Assembly (NCBI GenBank): GCA_037975125.1
Contig: CM075862.1
Location: 12,837,125 to 12,901,124 of the forward strand
DNA length: 64,000 nucleotides
Direction of reading: 5' to 3'
Source of the DNA: Latrodectus hesperus
Taxonomy: Eukaryota; Arthropoda; Arachnida; Araneae; Theridiidae
Part shown: positions 1 through 11,987 of the stretch, piece by piece
Position numbering within the stretch: position 1 is the first letter of the stretch
Layout: each line of letters starts with the position of its first letter
Position numbers and translations under genes: made by a program
Notes under the pieces: model-generated
Seen by the model: only the letters and a program-made list of their open reading frames with translations
What the model was told of the DNA's origin: nothing
The model's database searches: none

Positions 1-390
1 TTAATGAGTTTTACTAATGTTAATTATAATCATCATTCAATTCATTATATCACAGATGCAATAATATTATTTATTCATTTAAAATACAATGAAATTGCTT
101 TAAATTTTAAAGCATGTTTATTCATATTATTCAATATATGCTTAACTTTCTTATTTGTGATTTTTTCATTTTTAATTATTTAATATTTATAATTCTGGTA
201 ACATTGAAGATAATATATTTTAAAAGATATAATTTTATGGATTATTTTATAAATTTATGAAGTGATGTTCAGAATCATTTGCATCAATAAGAAATCTTAT
301 CTGAAAGATGTTCCTAAATGTTTTATAGGAGATTAAATTATTTTAATTTTTATGAATTTAAAATTTTAATGGGAGAATTGAAATAAGCAA

Positions 391-652
391 CATTATGACT
401 AAGTGGTTAGGATTCCTGATTATAAAGTTGTTGGTTTCAAGTTGGAATCCCAGTTCAAGCCTGAATGTTCCTCTTTCTCTGCATCCTTTCGGCTGAGATA
501 ATGAATGAATGTATCCCACCCAATAGATAAGATTTTGGTGATGTGAGTAATACTACCAGCCTCTGTGACTTAATTCACAGGTTCCTACCAGATAATGATA
601 AATGAATAGTAGTTGTTGTGGCAAAAGGTTAGTCACCCAGTGCCCATCATTA
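391..652 (+). mobile_element. tRNA-headed SINE, family A, degenerate copy
   Basis: It begins with a tRNA-like A box (ACTAAGTGGTTAGGATTCC) and a B-box-like GTTTCAAGTTGGAATCC about 50 nt downstream. The body reads GTGACTTAATTCACAGGTTC and ends near TTAGTCACCCAGTGCCC. The same body, in reverse, is found at 12998-13242, 49286-49582 and 56840-57120, which defines the family. No target-site duplication was found. Many substitutions suggest an old insertion. Confidence 0.7.
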
Positions 653-2408
653 GAAAAAAATGATTTTAATAAATGTCAATACATTCAATAACTGATTATT
701 CTGGTATTTTTAGCTATCAGTTATCTCACACTGAAATCATTCAATAATTTTAAAGGTTCTAGAAATGTTTTATTTTCTTTCAAAATGTTCTAGAAGCAAA
801 CAGTACATAGAAAAAAGCTCTTGAGCTTTCTGTATATAAATATTCTTATTATATCTAAATTCCATAACTAATATACATTTGAAATGCATAAGCATAGTAT
901 AAAAAATTGCCATTGACAACAAGTAAAAGTATTAAACATGAGCAATTTAGTCTACTTAAAAAACAAGATCAAAAATAAATAATCAAAAAGTTTGTTTTGC
1001 TTTCAATATTTACTAAAATAAAATCACTAGCAGTAAAAGAAAATATCATAATGAAAAATTAATATGCCAAAATTTATAATCTAAATAAGATAATGTAATG
1101 TTCAATAAATTTTCAAGATTTCCAAATGAATGATAAATATTTTGTAAAGGCTTAGATTTAAACCCTTTATCATGTCATTATTGGAAATACTTTATTACTA
1201 CAAATGGAGTAAATTTAACAAAAAATATAAATTATATGTTTCTTTGTCATCACAAATGAAGAAAAAGAAATCAAATTTGGCATCTATAATGTAAGGAATG
1301 ATTGCCAATGGTTTTTTACAAAGAAAAAATAAGAAAAAGTGAAAATAAATTTAAGTTAACAAACATTCCGTAATGTAAATAAAAATGTTTTACACAATGT
1401 TACTTACGGAGGATATTCTATTCCTCGATGAGAAAACATTCTAAAAAGAAAAACTTAATAAAGGCTTGAGTGCCAATTGTCATAACTTTAAAAACAATAA
1501 CTATTTGTTTAAAAAAAGTAAAACTCATTAAATGTTTTATGTACATATTTTTATTTCCAACATAATCCATAGAATTTCAAGGATTTCTTTAAGATTTATC
1601 AGAAAAATTGTTGGATTTATCAGAGAATTGTTGGAAACTGATGGAAAAATTTTTCCCACCTGCAAATCCATTATAATTCATGGACTTACTAACATGAAAG
1701 AAAAAAGAAGAAAAATTCCAGAAAAAATTTTAAAAGCTTTTTTATCCAAAAACGCACAATGCAGATTTACAATCTAAAAATAAGATATAAATTTATCCTA
1801 TTTAAAATCTTTGTATTTTAAATATTAGAAATTTGTTAACATCTTTTTTGTAGATACTCCAAACAATATTTTGTATTCTAGCAGCTGTGAATTAAAAAAA
1901 TGTATAGTACACAATTACACTCAAATATGAAATATTTAGTTAGAGAAAATTCAATTTTTTTCAATACAGGAATATTTTACAATTTTTATCTGAAAGAAAT
2001 ATTAGTTAAACTAATTTTTCTGTGTGGAATAATCTAAATTAAATATTATATAAAAACATAAATAAATAATATACATGCAAACAAATAATTATTAATAAAT
2101 ACTTCTCTTGGACTTAACATGTAACTAATTAATTTACATAAGCTTCAATTTCCCTATAAAATATAACCTAAATTCTTGCACTTAAAATTACATTTACTAT
2201 GAAAACATTCTTTTAACATAAGAGCTAACAACATTGATAAGAAAAATATGTTCAATAAAACCCTTAGTTTTATTTAGTATGTATTTATAGCAATCTTTTC
2301 TTAACTGATATATAAAGTTAATTACAGATATTTCTTTATTTAAAAAATATTACTTTAATTTAATTTTATTATGATTTATAGTAAAATAGCTTTTTTATGA
2401 TGAGCATT

Positions 2409-2410
<2 letters not shown>
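653..2410. other. AT-rich gene-flanking or intron DNA
   Basis: Very AT-rich. The only open frames are short with low-complexity, asparagine/lysine/isoleucine-rich translations. It lies to the left of the last MTPAP exon found, so it is either the next intron or 3' flank. A minus-strand TTTTTAG ... GTAAGTAA pair around 1399-1435 could bound a 33-nt exon, but there is no homology support. Confidence 0.5.

Positions 2411-2462
<52 letters not shown>
2411..2462. repeat. (TA)n microsatellite
   Basis: A nearly pure TA repeat with one TACATA interruption, immediately left of the last MTPAP exon found. Confidence 0.95.
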
Positions 2463-2562
2463 AGTGAACACATAAGTTTTAATAAACAACTATCATATAA
2501 AATCTTGCAAATTTGAAATATGCTAGTATAAAATATATTATTAATGAAATTGAATTACTTAC

Positions 2563-2684
2563 CTCAAAATCTGGATTTTGTAAAACAAAAGTCTGTCTAT
2601 CACATAAATTACCTTTCATTACACATATTATAGAGGAAAAGTCAAAATTCCCATAAAAGAAGAAAAACTCCCGCAACAAAATTT
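2563..2684 (-). CDS. MTPAP: MTPAP exon near the C-terminus (last one found)
   Basis: This 122-nt exon has a TCTTTACAG acceptor and a GAG/GTAAGTAA consensus donor, phase 1 in and 0 out. It encodes EILLREFFFFYGNFDFSS, then a variable loop, then FVLQNPDFE. Family members have LL.EFF.YFGNF.F, a loop, and .IQNPFE at the same place. The strong donor shows that at least one more coding exon lies to the left. That exon should encode the NVS and AW-like C-terminal helix, but I could not identify it in 1-2562, so it is either very divergent or outside the window. Assembled with the other five exons this gives 336 codons without a stop. Confidence 0.85.
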
Positions 2685-2842
2685 CTGTAAAGATATTAAC
2701 ACAAGCTATTTATAAAATACATTGAAAATCAAATCAAAAGTGACATATGTGCTTATATTTAAAACTATAACACTACATACTCACAGAAACAAGGTAAATA
2801 ATATTAAGCACACACACACAATTAATTCAATAATTCTCTTAC

Positions 2843-2929
2843 CTAAGCTTTCAGAATTTTCTGATTGTTGAAATTTTCTTATACATTGACTAATATCATA
2901 CAAACAATTATCTTCATTTTTCAAAATCT
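2843..2929 (-). CDS. MTPAP: MTPAP small exon
   Basis: This short 87-nt exon has a TTCTCCATAG acceptor and a TTAG/GTAAGAG donor, and uses phase 1 in and 1 out. It reads EILKNEDNCLYDISQCIRKF then QQSENSESL. The MTPAP counterpart contains a C-F-V-R-D-L/I stretch followed by S.NTE.LE, so both the content and the downstream junction (SESL-EILLREFF) fit. Only 158 nt separates it from the next exon. The strong consensus donor and the frame match on both sides make it credible despite its length. Confidence 0.82.
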
Positions 2930-3769
2930 CTATGGAGAACAAAAAACAATAAGTAAAAACTTTGAGATAATAAAACATTAAAAAAATATAAGCTATTAAT
3001 TATGTGATCATATAGATTAATTGAATTATAAAGTTATAAAAATACTAGCATTGCAAAGCTTAGGTGATATGAATATTAGTAATATATTCTTAAAATTCTT
3101 ACAACTACATAAAAATGTGTATTACTAATGCTAATCTTAATCATGATTGGTCCAGGCAACTTAGTTTATATGCATGTTTAAAAATAAAATTTATATAAGA
3201 CTATTGCTTTAAACCTCATTAATAAGAAATTTTTAATCCTAAAAATTTATAAAATCTTAACTATTATCAGACAATGCCAACAAAATTTTACATCAAATTA
3301 AAAATATTTTTTTTATTTTGTTCTTACAAATTAAGTATGTAATATTTTAATCAAATTCTCTCTTCAAAGCAAACAATAATTTGACTATATAAAGTTATTT
3401 TAAGAGATAGAGAATTATGTAAACAATAGTTTTTTTTTCCAAAGAACTCAATTCCAAAACAAAAATAATAAAAACATAAAAATAGACAGCATGATGTTGA
3501 ATTATATTCACATCCAAAATAAAATTCTGACTTCAATAGTAATAAAGTTTAGTATTCTATGGGAAATAAATGATTTTCCAGCGAACTTTTCTAATAGATG
3601 CAAAATTACATATGTCTCACTCATGGCAAGTATAGCATACAAGAAGGAGAGAATTAATTGATTAAGTAATAATTGTACCACCCTTTCTGACAAAAAACAG
3701 CATTAGTGAACTTCTTTATTTTAGAAAAGAAATCTGTTAAGAAAGAGATACATGAAACTGTTATATTAC

Positions 3770-3990
3770 CTGTCTTAAGAAAAATGTCTTCAACATTAGG
3801 TAGAATTGGTGGCTGTCTTGTCTGTAGAAAATATATGAGCATTAAAAATATACCATAGCTCTTGAATTTGTATAGACCACCAACTAAATTAGAATGCTTT
3901 CCCCAGTAAATTATAAGATGGAACAGTGGAGCAACACGATAGTCAAGTTTTTCACATATTCGCATCAAATTTGTAGCATGACTAGCTGTT
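3770..3990 (-). CDS. MTPAP: MTPAP exon, central/fingers region
   Basis: This is a 221-nt exon. The acceptor is ATATTTGTAG, the donor is AGACAG/GTAATA, and it enters in phase 2 and leaves in phase 1. It encodes DYRVAPLFHLIIYWGKHSNL, then YGIFLMLIYFLQTRQPPILP. The pattern R...L....R.WA..... followed by a helix and FLQ.R.PPILP is the most diagnostic stretch for mitochondrial poly(A) polymerase among non-canonical poly(A) polymerases (family knowledge). The usual tryptophan-containing RCWAR is replaced here by IYWGK, a mild divergence. The upstream intron is 3.1 kb and contains SINE copies; the downstream intron is 840 nt. Confidence 0.88.
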
Positions 3991-4892
3991 CTACAAATAT
4001 AAATATGTAAAATGTCAACAAACATCACATATATTTTTGTAAGTATAAAATTGTAATTGTTATTTTAGAGGGAAAAAAATCATTTATGGGGGAAAAAAAC
4101 ATTTACCTCTGTGAGAAAATCTTAAGTTTTGCTTACATGCTACACAAATATTTAATGCCAGGAATACACCAAATTTTAAATATATTTACATTGCAATACA
4201 AATTAATTAGATGATTAAAATTTGAAAAAAAATTTAAGTAAATGCTGAAATCAAATATATTTTAAATTTGAAATTAGAAAGCAAAGAATAATGCATAAAT
4301 TATATAAATGCAAATTATTTTAAAATTATAAAAGAATTAGAAATAAAATTTCCACAAATAAAAAAATTAATAGCCTTAATTATTTTTCTGTTCATACTTA
4401 ACATAATTCCCAAAATAATTGATTGTATACAGTTGAATTATAAATTCAGAAAAAGAATTTTATTAATATATTATGATAATAAAATAGACAATTTCGATAC
4501 ATGGGAATTTAAGTGAGAGCACCAAGACAACCTGTGGCTAAGTGGTACTTTCTCAGAATATAAGAGCTCAACTTAAATTCTCTTTTCTGTTTAATAACAG
4601 GATTTGTAACTTTATTTTTTGCATACATAACCACACTAGGAATAAATGATTGAAAGTTTTCATCACTTCCTTTTTCGTAGTATGTAATTATGATCCATTA
4701 AAGTCATTCAAAAGGTAATATTTAGTGTGAATGAAAAATAAGATTTAAAAAAATCTAAAGCAAATACTTAAGACTTATTTAAAGGTATTTTGTAGGAGTA
4801 TCAAATAAAAAACATAATAACAAAACATAAACTTTATATAAACATAAACTTTCTTTCCTCGAGGTCTATAAATACCGCAATGGAAATAAATA

Positions 4893-5170
4893 TGAAGCCC
4901 AGTGGCTTAATGGTAGTGCCTCTCACTCCCAAGGCACAGGTCCTAGGTTCAATTCTTGGGTTGAGCAAGGTCTATTCAGCTTTTCATCCCTTCAGCGGGT
5001 CAATCAAGTGAGTACCAAGTATAGTTGGGAACTAAATATTAGGACTTCATATTAGTTTGATCATCTAACTGAGAAATATGCATCACACCCCAGAGTCCTT
5101 GGTCAGGATAACAGATATGGGCAAGCACTGTAAGCCTTGGTCGACATTTGGGCTGTTGTCCACAGGTTTA
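4893..5170 (+). mobile_element. tRNA-headed SINE, family C
   Basis: An A-box-like CCCAGTGGCTTAATGGTAG is followed by a B-box-like TAGGTTCAATTCTTGGG. The non-tRNA body contains CCAGAGTCCTTGGTCAGG and ends near GGGCTGTTGTCCACAGG. Near-matching flanks GGAAATAAATATG and GGAAAGAAATGTG may be a decayed target-site duplication. It lies in an MTPAP intron, antisense to the gene. A further tRNA-like fragment sits at about 4535-4575. Confidence 0.65.
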
Positions 5171-6308
5171 GTTTTTTAGGAAAGAAATGTGCATTGGAGT
5201 CTAATGAGTTTTACATCAGTCATGAGCTATTATGTTATCCTCTAAGTTGCAATAGAACATTCACTCAAATTTAAAATTTTCAATTAGTCTTCTCAAAAAC
5301 AGAAAAATCTTGAATAAGATTAACTAAAAAATTGGTTTTTATATTACCAATATGTACAAGTTTACACAAATATCTTCTTGCAGAAAATGATTAACAACTT
5401 TTGAAACTAAAGGAAGAATACTGTGTTATTAATAAATTATCATTATGAGGAATCATCATTTTTTAAATATATGCAATGAAACTGAAACTCATTTTTCTAT
5501 AAGATAGTTTTAACAATTTGAATCACTATTCACTTGTCTACAAACATGTAATTATATTAGATCAAGAGTTATTAGTGAAATATTTAAAACTTTATGAAAG
5601 GCTACAGTCTTACTGTAAAAATGATCCACCAATTTAATAATTATCCATTAATGTACAGTGCCAAGAATAATTGAAAGGTAAAAAGACAGCACTGTCATCT
5701 GATACTATCATAGAAGTTATAATAATAAATCAAATACTGTTTCATATCATATCAAAATAATTTATTCAAAAAGCTATGACATAGAAGCAAAACTTTCCAG
5801 AGAATAAGTACAAATAATCAACAATTTATTACAAAAAATAATAAGTTGTCACTAAAATAATAATTAAATTAGAATCACACAAGTGCAAGATTTATTTTTC
5901 AAGAAAATTATTTTTCTATCTTAATAATATGCAAAATTGTATTAAATTTCTTTCAAACATGCATGAAGAAATGAATTTCTTACTATAATTATTATGATGA
6001 AATGAAAAAATTATAATGATGAAATGAATTTCTACATAGGTAAGTGAGTCTTGGGATTACCTCTCTCCACTCAAAAAATACTTGGTAATTTAATTTTTAT
6101 TTTTGTAATTTAATTTCTCACTTGGTAATTTAATTTTTATTAAATTACCAAGGAGTCATTATTTTTTGGGGATTTAGGGGTTCCAAGACCTAAGTTTATC
6201 CAAGCATGCATGTTCTTAAAATATCACATTTCATGCTTTAGTGATTTATTTAGAATGGGAATATAGTCCGAATGTACCAATGTCTATTTTATATAATGTG
6301 TGGCTATT
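5171..6308. other. MTPAP intron DNA with a hairpin at its right end
   Basis: AT-rich, no coding signal. Apart from the inverted repeat at 6121-6152 and its direct-repeat neighbour at 6081, I see nothing. Confidence 0.6.
6121..6152. repeat. Short perfect inverted repeat
   Basis: CTTGGTAATTTAA and TTAAATTACCAAG are perfect reverse complements around a short AT loop. The left arm is also present as a direct repeat at 6081-6093, so the arm occurs three times within about 75 nt. Confidence 0.85.
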
Positions 6309-6620
6309 GCGATTTTCACCTTTCAGCCCTACAAGGGGTGGAAATGATGGCACCTTAAATAATGGGACACCCAGTGGGTGTGCCATCATGGTTCTGAAAG
6401 TGAGTCTTCATAATTAAGGAGCAGGAATCAAGCATAAAACCCCACACTTGACCTGTCACACCCCCAGAGGTATCATTTTAAATAGAAGACATTGCACCCA
6501 AAACATCATTAGCAAATATGAGGAATCTTTGATTGGGCCAGGAGTCAAGTTTGCTACCTTCAGATAATAAGAATGACCTAACCAACCTTGCCAATGAGGC
6601 CAATAACTCATTTTAAGTTT
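6309..6620 (-). mobile_element. SINE-like repeat, family E
   Basis: Reading the minus strand, a tRNA-like head (GGTTGGTTAGGTCATTC then CAAACTTGACTCCTGG) leads into a body with a GACACCCAGTGGGTGTGCCA palindrome. It ends at CCACCCCTTGTAGGGCTG. The body aligns with degenerate copies at 8095-8275 and 11540-11830 through the block ATCATTTNACTTAGAGGACA. The terminal TTTCACCTTTCAG...AAGGGGTGGAAA motif recurs next to (TA)n tracts at 59.9-63 kb. Confidence 0.6.
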
Positions 6621-7083
6621 TACTCTATCAGAATTGACTTAGTTACTTAACACACTGATATGAGTTCTAAAAACCAAATATTTCACCAAAACATGATTTT
6701 TTTAATTAAACTATATGCTGAAACAAATTGGTTTTTATTTCATTGTTGTTGTTGTTACTAATGACACTTGGACAAGCCAAGCTTGCTATGCCTTGGCTAT
6801 GCAAATTTAAGTTAGTAGGGTGCATCTTTTGGTTTTATTTCTTATATAAGACACTATAATTTAGTATAAAATTAAGTCTCTTTATTAAAAACCTTTACAA
6901 TAAAACAAAGTTTTTTTAAAGATGATTTTTAAAAAAGTTATGGGAGAAAAAAAATTCTATTAAACACTTCCAGTACAAACATCATATACAGTATAAGAAA
7001 TCCAAAAGACCTTCAAATGTTATTTTAATAAAAAGAAAAAAATGTGTTACAGATATTATACATTTTTAAATAACAAAAATTAC

Positions 7084-7304
7084 CTGTTTTTGATGGAAAG
7101 ATCGCAAATCAAACCATCATACACAAAATTTAAAAGAGGACAACGACCTGGTATTATCTTGAAACTTTCACCAATCTCAGATTTCACCAGCAATTCTTTT
7201 AAGAACAAGAGTTGCTTCTTGATTGACAAAGACATGAATTCAGTTGAAGTAATTTCATCTTTTTTCTCCTCAGAGTTAGAAATGAAATTAGCATTTGTAT
7301 TATT
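7084..7304 (-). CDS. MTPAP: MTPAP exon with the third catalytic aspartate
   Basis: This is a 221-nt exon on the minus strand. The acceptor is CTTCTTTCAG, the donor ACAG/GTAATT, and the phases are 0 in and 2 out. After a poorly conserved charged linker (SEEKKDEITS) it reads KIIPGRCPLLNFVYDGLICD followed by LSIKNR. In MTPAP the equivalent stretch is a KIL.ARCPLV.F segment followed by CDLT.NNR, where the aspartate of CDL is the third carboxylate of the catalytic centre. That aspartate is present. The last two bases combine with the first base of the next exon to complete the arginine of KNR, which fixes the junction. The exon follows a 9.1-kb intron that carries a decayed Tc1-like element and a 315-bp tandem duplication. 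Confidence 0.85.
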
Positions 7305-8094
7305 CTGAAAGAAGAAATAAAAATTTCATCATCAACTATTATCTGAAAAATATAAAACAATAAGGAAAATTATAATAATGAATAATTGTAAAAATTTCAA
7401 AATATTTTCAAGTAGATTATTTTTAAAGTGTGTTTAGAAAATATTGTTAAGGTAAAATATTAATATATGGTGAATCAATTCTATTCATTCCACGATTTTT
7501 TAATAAAAAAAGTATCTATATTTTCTATGTTACCATTAACTTCTTTAATTTGTCAACGAATATAGACACATAACAATTCCATTTCTCGTCTTAGATATTT
7601 GGAAAATATAGCTGCATTTATATGTTCAAAAGAAACAGAAAGAGCCACATATTAAAATTATAAATAATTTGATGGATAGATTGAAAAACATCACAATATT
7701 GTATTAAGAAAGGAATGCAAAATAATTGATTGATTATCCTTCAAAAATATTAGGAATAAAATATATGGGCCTAACATTATAATTTAGTAATGATAGGAAA
7801 TCCTTATTTTCTTTGATTGAGATAAAAGAAATTTATTAAAATGCTCCAAATTTAATCTATTCTTAAATCTGTATTTATAAATCCGTTTTCCATCTTGCAT
7901 GAATGCATACATGTATACATAAATTTTCATTATTTTGCAATAATATACAAAAAAAATGAGTACTAAAAAATGATATTAAATAAAATACTATTTGATACAT
8001 TTATTTATTTCAAATATCCAGACAATTCGTGATGACACCCATAAATTCAGACTCTCTGCATATGTGATGGAAACAATTACATCTCATAATTTAA
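7305..8094. other. MTPAP intron DNA
   Basis: AT-rich sequence without coding signal or recognised repeats; start of the 9.1-kb intron. Confidence 0.5.
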
Positions 8095-8275
8095 ATGCGC
8101 AGAACAAGCAGAAGATTCATTCTTGGCCTACCACCTCTTGAGGTATCATTTCACTTAGAGGACATTGTGAACATGGCCTATTTTCTGTGCCTTAGTCGCC
8201 ATTAGTGAACATAATGAATCTTCAACTGAGCCAGTATAAAATTCCTGACTTTCCAGACCATTTAATACATTACTA
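8095..8275 (-). mobile_element. SINE-like repeat, family E, truncated
   Basis: Shares ATCATTTCACTTAGAGGACA and the AATGAATCTTCAACTGAGCCAG region with 6309-6620 and 11540-11830. The head is eroded and no target-site duplication was found. Confidence 0.5.
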
Positions 8276-8883
8276 TCATATACATTACTAGAACAGAAAA
8301 ATAAGTAAATTGCTTAATAATACTGGTGTAAAGCAATTTACAATTTGATTAATTTATAGTTTTATTATCTAAGGAACTGCTGTTGTCTTAAATAGTAATT
8401 GGCATGATAATATTCAATATCTTGATTAATTTCCAAAATTTAGTTTGGTAATTGCAATTTAAATTGTAAATTGTCAAATGCAATTCATGAGGATTTTGTT
8501 ATTAGTGTTAAACATTTGAATCACACATTCAACTAAAAGTTAAAATTCTGAGATTGCTCCATAAATTGAATAGTTTCAAAACATTAAATATTGAACAATA
8601 GTCTCCATGCATCTATTCGATTCTATATACAATCATTTGTTTCAATCAATGGGGTATCCAAACATTTCTTAACAGCACATTTAAATTTCTACAACTAATA
8701 ACATAAAGTTTGTCACTGTAGTAAAATAAAGAATATTATACGATAAATATGTTTGAAAATAGCTGAATGATAAAAAAGAACATCAATTATATTTTATTTC
8801 ACAAAGTATTATGTGGCTGTTTTATGTGTTTAGTATAAGAAATATTTATAACTATTAAATTATATATATACACATATAGACTA

Positions 8884-10283
8884 CTGGCCATTAAAATTGT
8901 TACACCAAGAAGGAACGCAAATAACAGAATGATATTTATTGGACACATACATTATAGTGGAAAGAATAAGTGATTAGATTTACAGGAAATTAGGATGTAT
9001 AGATCTTGAGAATTCAGTACCCAGAGCAGCTACCTCTGGCTGCAATAACAGCATTTATCCGCCTAGGCATGGAGTCAAACAGAGATTGTATGGCATGTAT
9101 GGGGATCTCAGTCCATGCAGCTTCAACACTATGCCACAGTTCATCGACAGTAGTGGATGGTGAGTGATGGCGTGCCAATCGCTCGGTAACCATTGACCAC
9201 ACGTTCTCAATTGGTGACAGATCAGGAGAACGTGCTGGCCAGGATAACAGTCGAACCTGTTCTGTATCAAGGAAGTACAGAACAGTATGGTCAACATGCG
9301 GTCGTGCATTATCCTGTTGAAACAAAGCATTAGGGAGGCCTCGAAGAAAGGGCAGAACCACGGGCCTTAACACATCGGAAATGTAACGGTTGCTGTTCAA
9401 AGTGCCGGTAATGCGAACAAGAGGTGATCTAGACGTGTATCCAATGGCACCTCATACCATCACTCCATCAGATGGGCCAGTATGGCGATGTCCAATGCAA
9501 GCTGGCAATGCGCATTCTCCACGATGCCTCCAAACACGTATGCGGCTATCATGGTCCTGTATACAGAACCGAGATTCATCTGTAAAGATGACGTTATGCC
9601 ATTCCCGCATCCAGGTTCGTCGCTGATCACACCATTGAAGGCGCTCCAGTCTGTGACGCAGCGTCAATGGTAACCGAAGCCATGGTCGCCGTGCAGACAA
9701 TCCATGCTGCTGCAAATAAATGTTGTCAAACTGTTCGAGCAGAAACTTGTTGCCTTGCAAATGATTCTATTTCTCGACTCAGGGTTCGTGACGTGGCTGT
9801 ACGATCCCTTGTGACCATGCGGATAAGATGTCTGTCTTCTTTGCTGTTAGTGATGGGGGTCGCTGAGATCCTGCATGACGTTCCGCATGATTGTCCTGAA
9901 CCCATCGATTCCATATTCTGCTAAGAGTCATGGGGTCTCGACCAATGCGAGCAGCAATATTGTGGTACGATAAACTGCAATCCCGGTAGGCTATAATCCT
10001 TCCTCGATCAAAGTCAGACACGTGCTGATAGGCATTTCTTCTTCTTACACGAGGCATTACAACAACTTTCTTTGCTGAAAACAACGTTGAAACGGAAATT
10101 GAGTATGAGAAAACTGCTGTCAAATCTCTGGTTTTATACACATTGTAGATGTCGCTACTGTCGCCTGCTTTGGATGAATGCGCTGAAAATCTAATCATTT
10201 GCATATCACAGCAAGTTCTACCTGTCATGCAAATTTCACGTTATGGTGTGCCGCCTTCCTGGTGTAGCAATTTTAATGGCCAG
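8884..10283 (-). mobile_element. Tc1-like DNA transposon, full length, decayed
   Basis: A 1.4-kb element with terminal inverted repeats beginning CTGGCCATTAAAATTG, flanked on both sides by the TA target duplication (8882-8883 and 10284-10285). It carries a Tc1-type transposase pseudogene on the minus strand (9014-10057). Both ends are intact. It is inserted in the long MTPAP intron in the same orientation as the gene, close to a (TA)n-rich stretch. Confidence 0.95.
9014..10057 (-). pseudogene. Tc1-type transposase, DD34E, frameshifted
   Basis: Translation starts at MPRVRRRNAYQHVSDFDRGR (minus strand) and ends GSCSGY before the stop at 9014; about 347 codons, the usual Tc1 length. An N-terminal paired HTH region contains RIGRDPMTLSRIWNRWV. 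The catalytic triad is visible: first D in NVIFTDESRF, second D in ALFQQDNARPH, and E in SPDLSPIENVW, with 34 residues between the second D and E. Defects: an indel near 9855, a CGA-to-TGA stop plus a 4-nt insertion near 9722-9730, and a TGG-to-TGA stop at 9452-9454. All catalytic residues are present, but no intact protein can be made. The C-to-T pattern at the stops fits ordinary decay. Confidence 0.93.
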
Positions 10284-11539
10284 TAGAGTAATATATATAG
10301 CACACATGATTTAATATAAAAAATGGTTAGTTTGTACGAGTAATATGAGAGAATTTACAATTTTACAAAAATTATTTAAACATTACTAAAATATTTAAAT
10401 ATAATCTTTAATATAGATAATAATATTCGTTTTGAAAGTAAAAAAAATTTATTCTAGTTACTTCAACAAGAAAGTAATCAAACAACAGTTATTTGAAAAA
10501 ATCAACAATTGCTAATATATTTACAATAACTTTCTCAAACAGAATTAACTATAGCTTTTATTTATTTAGAATTTGTAATTCCATATGCAAGCATATTTAT
10601 ATTGAAATATATGAGCTCACATTGTATGAACAGATGGATAAAATGATTTAAGAAACAAAAGAACTTCAATTAAGAAATTTAGTTTGAATCGAAAAATTTT
10701 CATGAATATATTAAAAATGGTAGAAATACTATTAAATTTTTATTAAAATTAACAATTAAGACAAAATTTCAAGAAAACAATATCTTTCATTTGATTCAGT
10801 TTTAGCAATATATTCAGTATCAATAAAATATCCATCACTAATATTGTTTTAATCCATTATATTAAGTAAATATAATTTGTAAGGAATGAATTTACCTTGA
10901 ATATGAATATACATTGATAATAAATAAGGTGTGCATACAAATCATTACATTTTATTATTAAATCACTAAAAATGATGCATATTTTACAATTCAAACAAAA
11001 TATTTTCATATAAATTATAAGTTTATTTGTATATTTATCTATATTTGAAAAATGAATTTGAACATAAGAGTAAAGATTAAAATTTCTTAATTTGCTTCTA
11101 AAATAAAATTTATTTTTATTTTAAAAGTGCCTATCTGCTTCGCAAAATAAGTGCACTTACATTTTTTGACAATTAATTTTGTTTACTTTGAATAGAATCT
11201 GCCAATAAGAAAATATATAACCTATAAGTATATAATTAGACAAATTTATTTCAATATTCAAAATTATTTAAGAATAAATGGCATTCAAATATAAATGAGA
11301 ATTCATCAAAAATAGGAAAATGCATATCATATGAAAACTTTTAAGACTAAATTCATTAGATATATGATAATTTAACTAGAAATATTTAAATATAATATTT
11401 TTGCATATTTTAATGATTATTAATGAGTAAGTGGTAGACATGCTCAGAAATAAAATGCAATATCGAAAATAAATGTAATATAGGACTGTTTAGAGCCTTT
11501 ATTCTGTCATGTGCAATTATAAGATACTTAAGATGCATG
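10284..11539. other. MTPAP intron DNA
   Basis: AT-rich. No coding signal and no recognised repeats. Confidence 0.5.
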
Positions 11540-11830
11540 CATTGTGTGGGCACCACCTAACTCCACTATATCTAGTCCAGAGTTGAGATCTAGTAGTTGA
11601 TAGGAAGATGTTGGGTGGGTATCTTCATAATTTAGAAGCAGGAACCAAATAAAAGATTCTGATTCTTTACTTATCCCTACTAGAAGTATTTTTCACTTAG
11701 AGGGGATAGAACCTGTTCAACACACCTCAGCTGCCTTTAGCATGATGAATCTTCATTTTAGCCAGAACTCAAACTTTATTACCTTCCAATAACGATAATG
11801 GTGCCCTAATCAACCAGGCTACCACAGCCC
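11540..11830 (-). mobile_element. SINE-like repeat, family E, best preserved
   Basis: On the minus strand the head reads GGTAGCCTGGTTGATTAGGG with a B-box-like AAGTTTGAGTTCTGG. The body shares the CACTTAGAGG and ATGATGAATCTTC blocks with the two other copies. Confidence 0.6.
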
Positions 11831-11987
11831 CTGAATGTGACATGTAACATTTTTTTAATATTTCAGTCATTTTGAAATTTTATAAAAAAAAATGTGTAAA
11901 ATCAAAAACGATTAGCACATTTATGTTATCTTTCTTAAAATCACTATTTATTTTAAGAGATGTGATGTCTTGGTAGGAAAATGTTAA

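Noticed and set aside
1399..1435. Possible 33-nt MTPAP micro-exon with TTTTTAG and GTAAGTAA borders
   Set aside because: The splice words are good, but the encoded 11 residues do not match the family C-terminus and no following exon was found.
1532..1777. 81-codon plus-strand frame
   Set aside because: Low-complexity, AT-driven composition with no family resemblance.
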